64,000 nucleotides of DNA from CALGSZ01 sp042408955. Lineage in GTDB: Bacteria; Chloroflexota; Chloroflexia; Thermomicrobiales; UBA6265. A model generated the notes under the pieces. It worked only from the letters and a program-made list of their open reading frames with translations, was not told where the DNA came from and ran no database searches. Of the stretch, positions 60,663 through 64,000 are shown piece after piece (positions within the stretch are counted from its first letter, which is position 1; each line of letters opens with the position of its first letter). The position numbers were made by a program, and so were the translations under genes. The stretch spans positions 6,020 to 70,019 of the forward strand of contig JBHOQQ010000017.1 of assembly GCA_042408955.1 (NCBI GenBank), read 5' to 3'.

Positions 60663-61877
60663 ATGATGGTGCGAAGGCCACGAAAAAAGCGCCGTTCGAT
60701 TGACACCGGGCTCCTCCTTGCAGTCTATGCACCGGCTGGGCTGCTCGCGTTCGGGCAGGGAGTCCTCGTGGCAACGCTTCCCCTGTATGCCGGGACGTTT
60801 GGCGTGTCGTACACGCTCGTCAGTCTCGCGGTCGCGGCGGCCGCACTCGGCACGCTGGCAACCGACGTGCCAGCCGGGGCTCTTGTGGGCCGTCTGGGCC
60901 TACGGCAAACCATGACCATCGGCACTGCGCTCGTCACGGTCAGCACCTTAGCACTGGCAGTGGTTGAGCATTTCCCGTTGTTGATCGCTGCCCGCCTCGT
61001 CGCCGGGATCGGCACCGCCATGTGGGGCCTGTCGCGTCACGCATTTATCGCCACAGCGGTTCCGATCGGGGAGCGCGGGCGGGCAATCTCCGTATTCGGT
61101 GGCATCAACCGCATCGGTACCTTCGCCGGTCCGGCCGTGGGCGGTGCCCTTGCGGCCTGGATCAGCTACCAGGCTTCGTTCATCGCGGCGGGGCTCCTCA
61201 CGGCGCTCGCCCTCGTACTGGCCGTTCGTTTCATACCGGCATCCTCAGCACAGCCTGCCGCGGGCAGCGCGTGGGGAAGATGGCGCGTGGTAGCCATCGT
61301 CCTGCGGCAAAACCGGCGTGATCTCGCGGCCGCGGCGGTCGCCCAAACTCTAGCCCAGATGATCCGGGCAGGTCGCCTCTTTCTCGTGCCGGTCTTTGGT
61401 GCGGATGTCCTGGGACTTACCGCGGCGCAAGTCGGACTCATCATGACGATCTCCGCCGTGATCGACGTCTCCATGTTCGTCCCGGCCGGCCAGCTTATGG
61501 ACCGCTTTGGCCGGAAAACGGCGGCGGTGCCGAGCTTTGCCGTGATGGCAGCAGGCGTAGCACTCATTCCTTTGGCCGGGTCGTTCGGTGGCCTGTTGCT
61601 CGCTACCGCGGTCATCGGATTCGGCAACGGATTGGGCTCCGGCACGATGATGACGCTCGGCGCCGACCTTGCGCCAGAAGGAGCGACCGGCGAGTTCCTG
61701 GGGCTTTGGCGGCTCATCGGCGACGCGGGCGCTTTTCTCGGCCCCGTCGCAGTCGGTATCATCGCCGGCGCGGCTGGGTTACGGGGGAGTGCGGTCCTGC
61801 TAGCGGGAGTCGGGGTAGCAGCGTCGGCTACGCTCGCTCTGCTCGTTCGTGAGACACGGCAAATGGCGCCTGCCTGA
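60663..61877 (+). CDS. MFS transporter
   Basis: Inner-membrane transporter, 404 residues, with twelve predicted membrane segments. The loop 2-3 signature appears as AGALVGRLGLRQT and its counterpart in the second half as GQLMDRFGRKTA. The cytoplasmic N-terminus is basic. ATG 60663 was chosen among closely spaced ATGs (60648, 60663, 60666). A drug or sugar efflux role is possible. It is followed by the enolase-superfamily gene, perhaps in one transcript. Confidence 0.85.
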   Translation: MMVRRPRKKRRSIDTGLLLAVYAPAGLLAFGQGVLVATLPLYAGTFGVSYTLVSLAVAAAALGTLATDVPAGALVGRLGLRQTMTIGTALVTVSTLALAVVEHFPLLIAARLVAGIGTAMWGLSRHAFIATAVPIGERGRAISVFGGINRIGTFAGPAVGGALAAWISYQASFIAAGLLTALALVLAVRFIPASSAQPAAGSAWGRWRVVAIVLRQNRRDLAAAAVAQTLAQMIRAGRLFLVPVFGADVLGLTAAQVGLIMTISAVIDVSMFVPAGQLMDRFGRKTAAVPSFAVMAAGVALIPLAGSFGGLLLATAVIGFGNGLGSGTMMTLGADLAPEGATGEFLGLWRLIGDAGAFLGPVAVGIIAGAAGLRGSAVLLAGVGVAASATLALLVRETRQMAPA

Positions 61878-61961
61878 GCGATGAATGGAGTTTCAGCGGA
61901 ATGCATCAGGGCACAACAGGTGGCTGACGGCCGGGACGTGCCCAAGTCAGGAGTTAGCAGA

Positions 61962-63149
61962 ATGGTATCGCGGATCGAGTCAGTCGATTTCTACTATCTC
62001 TCCATGCCAGAGGTGCTTGACATTGGCGACGGAAGCCAGGACCTTCTCTTGGTGCGGGTCCAAGCCGGCGCGGACGTCGGCTGGGGGGAATGCGAAGCAT
62101 CGCCGCTCACCAGCATCGCCAGCCTGGTGTGCCCCATGTCCCACAGTGCCTGCAAGCCCGTGCAGGCTTCTGTGCTTGGTCAGCCGATCGAGACTCCCGA
62201 GGATATCCGGCGCATCGGTGATCTCGTCCGTGCTAACAGCCTTGATTTGTTGCAAGCGGATCATACCCTCTCTGGCATCGATATCGCCTTGTGGGATTTG
62301 CTCGGCAAGCGCTTGGGCCAGCCAGTCTATTCGCTGCTCGGCTATAAGCGCGCATACCCCAAAACGCCGTATGCCTCCGTGCTCTTCGGCGACACTCCTC
62401 AAGAAACGTTCGAGAAGGCGAAGCGCGCGAAGGACCTCGGGTACCAGGCCGCAAAGTTTGGCTGGGGACCGTATGGTCTGGGGACCGTCGAGGATGACCG
62501 GGAGCAGGTCGCCGCGGCGCGAGAAGGTCTCGGGCCGGACGGGATCCTGCTTGTTGATGCGGGCACCGTCTGGAAGGACAATGTGGCCCAAGCCCGACCG
62601 CGGCTCGCGGCCTTGAAGGAATTCAACGTTACTTGGCTTGAGGAGCCATTCGTCTCCGGGGCGCTTGAAGCGTACCGGACGCTGGCGCAAGAGAGCGCGC
62701 CCGTCAAACTCGCTGGTGGCGAAGGCTCACACAATGTCTACATGGCCCGGCATATGATTGATTACGCGGGCATTGGTTATGTGCAAATCGATGCTGGCCG
62801 AATCGGCGGCATCACCCCTGCCTACGACGTCGCGCAGTATGCCAGCCAGCGGAGCGTGACATATGTCAACCACACCTTTACCTCTCACCTTGCTCTCGCC
62901 GCCTCGCTGCATCCGTACGCCGGTCTGGAATCGCACGTCATCTGCGAATATCCAGTCGAGCCGAAAGCGCTAGCCGTGGAGATCACGCGCGATCATCTCA
63001 CGCGCAACCTCGACGGCACCATCTCCCTGCTGGACCGGCCCGGTCTGGGCGTAGAGCCGGATCTCGAAGCGGCGAAGCGGTACCTGGTCGATGTGGAGAT
63101 TCGGGTCGCAGGCAAGACCCTCTACCGCACACCGGAGTTGCGGCCTTAA
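61962..63149 (+). CDS. Enolase-superfamily enzyme (mandelate racemase/muconate lactonizing type)
   Basis: Predicted acid-sugar dehydratase or racemase, 395 residues. Metal ligands are seen in ILLVDAGTVW (Asp), TWLEEPF (Glu) and LAGGEGSHN (Glu). AAKFGWGPYG lies at the general-base strand, and YVNHTFTS supplies the His opposite it. This matches the MR subgroup, but the substrate cannot be named. AGGAG lies 9 bases before ATG 61962; upstream in-frame sequence lacks support. The transporter gene just upstream may import or export its substrate. Confidence 0.87.
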   Translation: MVSRIESVDFYYLSMPEVLDIGDGSQDLLLVRVQAGADVGWGECEASPLTSIASLVCPMSHSACKPVQASVLGQPIETPEDIRRIGDLVRANSLDLLQADHTLSGIDIALWDLLGKRLGQPVYSLLGYKRAYPKTPYASVLFGDTPQETFEKAKRAKDLGYQAAKFGWGPYGLGTVEDDREQVAAAREGLGPDGILLVDAGTVWKDNVAQARPRLAALKEFNVTWLEEPFVSGALEAYRTLAQESAPVKLAGGEGSHNVYMARHMIDYAGIGYVQIDAGRIGGITPAYDVAQYASQRSVTYVNHTFTSHLALAASLHPYAGLESHVICEYPVEPKALAVEITRDHLTRNLDGTISLLDRPGLGVEPDLEAAKRYLVDVEIRVAGKTLYRTPELRP

Positions 63150-63181
63150 CCGCCACAGCACGTTCGCACCTGCCAGCTTCG

Positions 63182-63236
63182 GTGTCGCTTCCCATTGCGC
63201 GGGGCTTGAGCCTCGCGGGTCCTCGCGCGTTGCCTT
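63182..63236 (+). terminator. Degenerate GCGCGGGG hairpin between convergent genes
   Basis: GCGCGGGGCTTGAGCCTCGCG near 63199-63218 forms an imperfect stem and resembles the CTAAAG palindromes of element B. It lies between the enolase-superfamily gene and the MrpE gene. Confidence 0.4.
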
Positions 63237-63239
63237 GTG

Positions 63240-63749
63240 CTACGGAAACACATGGCGTTGCCAGCGCTCGTACATGGAGCGCATGCTGGCGCGAAGCTTC
63301 TCCGGCTCACTCGCGTCAATCGTGTGAATCAACATGGTTCGCTGGTGCCAATCAATATCGACGAGGAACGTGCCCGGCGAGAGCGTCGTGGCCAGCGCAG
63401 AGACGGTGACTCCGAGCGGCGTGCGCTCCTCGATGGGCACGGCGACGATCCCTGGACGCACCAGCGGCCGCAGCCCAAGCGTGATCAGCGCCACCTGGAA
63501 CGTTCCCCGGACTATGTCCGCGACCACCACCGCCACATACGGGAAAAACATGATGACCCGCCGCGACAGCGGGGGGAGATGCGTGGCATCCGGTGCACGA
63601 AACCCGAAGAGATGCACGCGGAACGTTGCAAGCACAGCGGCCGCGAAACCAGCCCCAATCGCAACATCCCAGAGATGGACGCTCGCCAGCGTCAGGCAAT
63701 AGATCAGCGTCAGGGCGGCACCAGCCGCAATCCACCTCATGGCCATCAC
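63240..63749 (-). CDS. mnhE: Mrp-type Na+/H+ antiporter subunit E
   Basis: Membrane subunit of the multi-component cation/proton antiporter, 169 residues. The N-terminal membrane helices (AAGAALTLIYCLTLASV) and the conserved cytoplasmic part (ALATTLSPGTFLVDIDWHQRTMLIHTID) are characteristic of MnhE/MrpE. The start GTG 63749 overlaps the upstream subunit D stop (GTGA). It is the last visible gene of the operon, which continues beyond the window. Confidence 0.9.
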   Translation of the reverse strand: MMAMRWIAAGAALTLIYCLTLASVHLWDVAIGAGFAAAVLATFRVHLFGFRAPDATHLPPLSRRVIMFFPYVAVVVADIVRGTFQVALITLGLRPLVRPGIVAVPIEERTPLGVTVSALATTLSPGTFLVDIDWHQRTMLIHTIDASEPEKLRASMRSMYERWQRHVFP

Positions 63750-64000
63750 CGTCTAGGCTCCGCGGGCACGGGAGGCAAGACGTTCGCCGCGTCCCGGCTC
63801 AATGACAGCAATGGTTCCGGCCACACGCCACGGGCGATCACCAGCATCGCCAGGGCTAACACGACAGCCCGGACTCGCGTCGGACTCGCTCCAGGGCTCG
63901 CTCCCTCAGGCACCCCATCGGGCTGCCAGAATCGCCGCTGATACGCTTGCAACATGTAAACCAGGGAGAGAGCGCCGCCGGCAAATATGAGGATCACCAG
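63746..64000 (-). CDS. mnhD: Mrp-type Na+/H+ antiporter subunit D, C-terminal end (cut by window edge)
   Basis: The frame is open to the window end. The visible 84 residues hold the last membrane helices of a proton-pumping NuoN-like subunit: FAGGALSLVYMLQAYQRRFW is the typical MrpD end-of-domain segment, followed by a final helix (VVLALAMLVIARGVW). Directly upstream of subunit E, as in mrp operons. Confidence 0.85.
   Translation of the reverse strand: MVILIFAGGALSLVYMLQAYQRRFWQPDGVPEGASPGASPTRVRAVVLALAMLVIARGVWPEPLLSLSRDAANVLPPVPAEPRR

Overview
The window is a high-GC bacterial chromosome segment of almost unbroken housekeeping and catabolic genes. The gene content suggests a Chloroflexota member, probably of the Thermomicrobia/Sphaerobacter type: a Rho factor with a long disordered N-terminus, secreted Pro/Thr-linker proteins, a form II CoxL-like hydroxylase, an MBL-Rieske hydroxylase and frequent GTG/TTG starts with GTGA stop-start overlaps. 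This placement is inferred from gene content only; no rRNA is present. No phage, IS element, CRISPR array, rRNA or tRNA was recognised.

Layout. 1-1446: C-terminal part of a cyanophycin synthetase. 1478-7218: a dipeptide/oligopeptide ABC transporter operon in the order ATPase-ATPase-binding protein-permease-permease, with its own promoter and two internal RNA hairpins. 7239-11338 (minus): M20 peptidase, moaB, hisS and a sugar-phosphate isomerase-like gene joined by stop-start overlaps. 11599-14094 (minus): sdhAB without membrane anchors. Immediately upstream is a ParDE toxin-antitoxin pair flanked by two 45-bp direct repeats, each of which carries the -10 region of a promoter. 15096-25200 (plus): M20 peptidase, DinG-type helicase, glpX, rho and a lone form II CoxL-like subunit. 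25284-28268 (minus): a four-gene operon (XRE-cupin regulator, B3/4 protein, PaiB-like protein, EamA exporter) whose two middle genes are broken. 28540-39135 (minus): a second EamA exporter, then glycosylasparaginase-like and AIR-synthase-like genes, then xseB-xseA-accB-efp-pepQ-aroQ, a secreted protein and uvrB. 39476-48866: Nudix, a hydrolase remnant, HAD, a DapA-family gene, an MBL-Rieske hydroxylase with an apparent CTG start, threonine dehydratase, a cupin and an aldo/keto reductase. 49254-63149: secreted Pro/Thr-rich proteins, peroxiredoxin, a zinc-ribbon J protein, a DUF1786 protein, a proline iminopeptidase, an S10 peptidase, a YfhO-like membrane protein, an MFS transporter and an enolase-superfamily enzyme. 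63240-64000: the end of an Mrp Na+/H+ antiporter operon.

The most unusual material is non-coding. Two gene gaps (about 48888-49247 and 55590-56394) hold the same modular repeat element: two inverted arms made of short degenerate repeats, bracketing palindromes. In the larger copy the outermost blocks are telomere-like G-runs, placed so that each arm could form a G-quadruplex on opposite strands. The centre holds a family of GC-stem palindromes with CTAAAG-like loops. The second notable item is the promoter-bearing direct repeat around the toxin-antitoxin cassette. Recombination between the two repeats would remove the cassette and leave a single sdhAB promoter.
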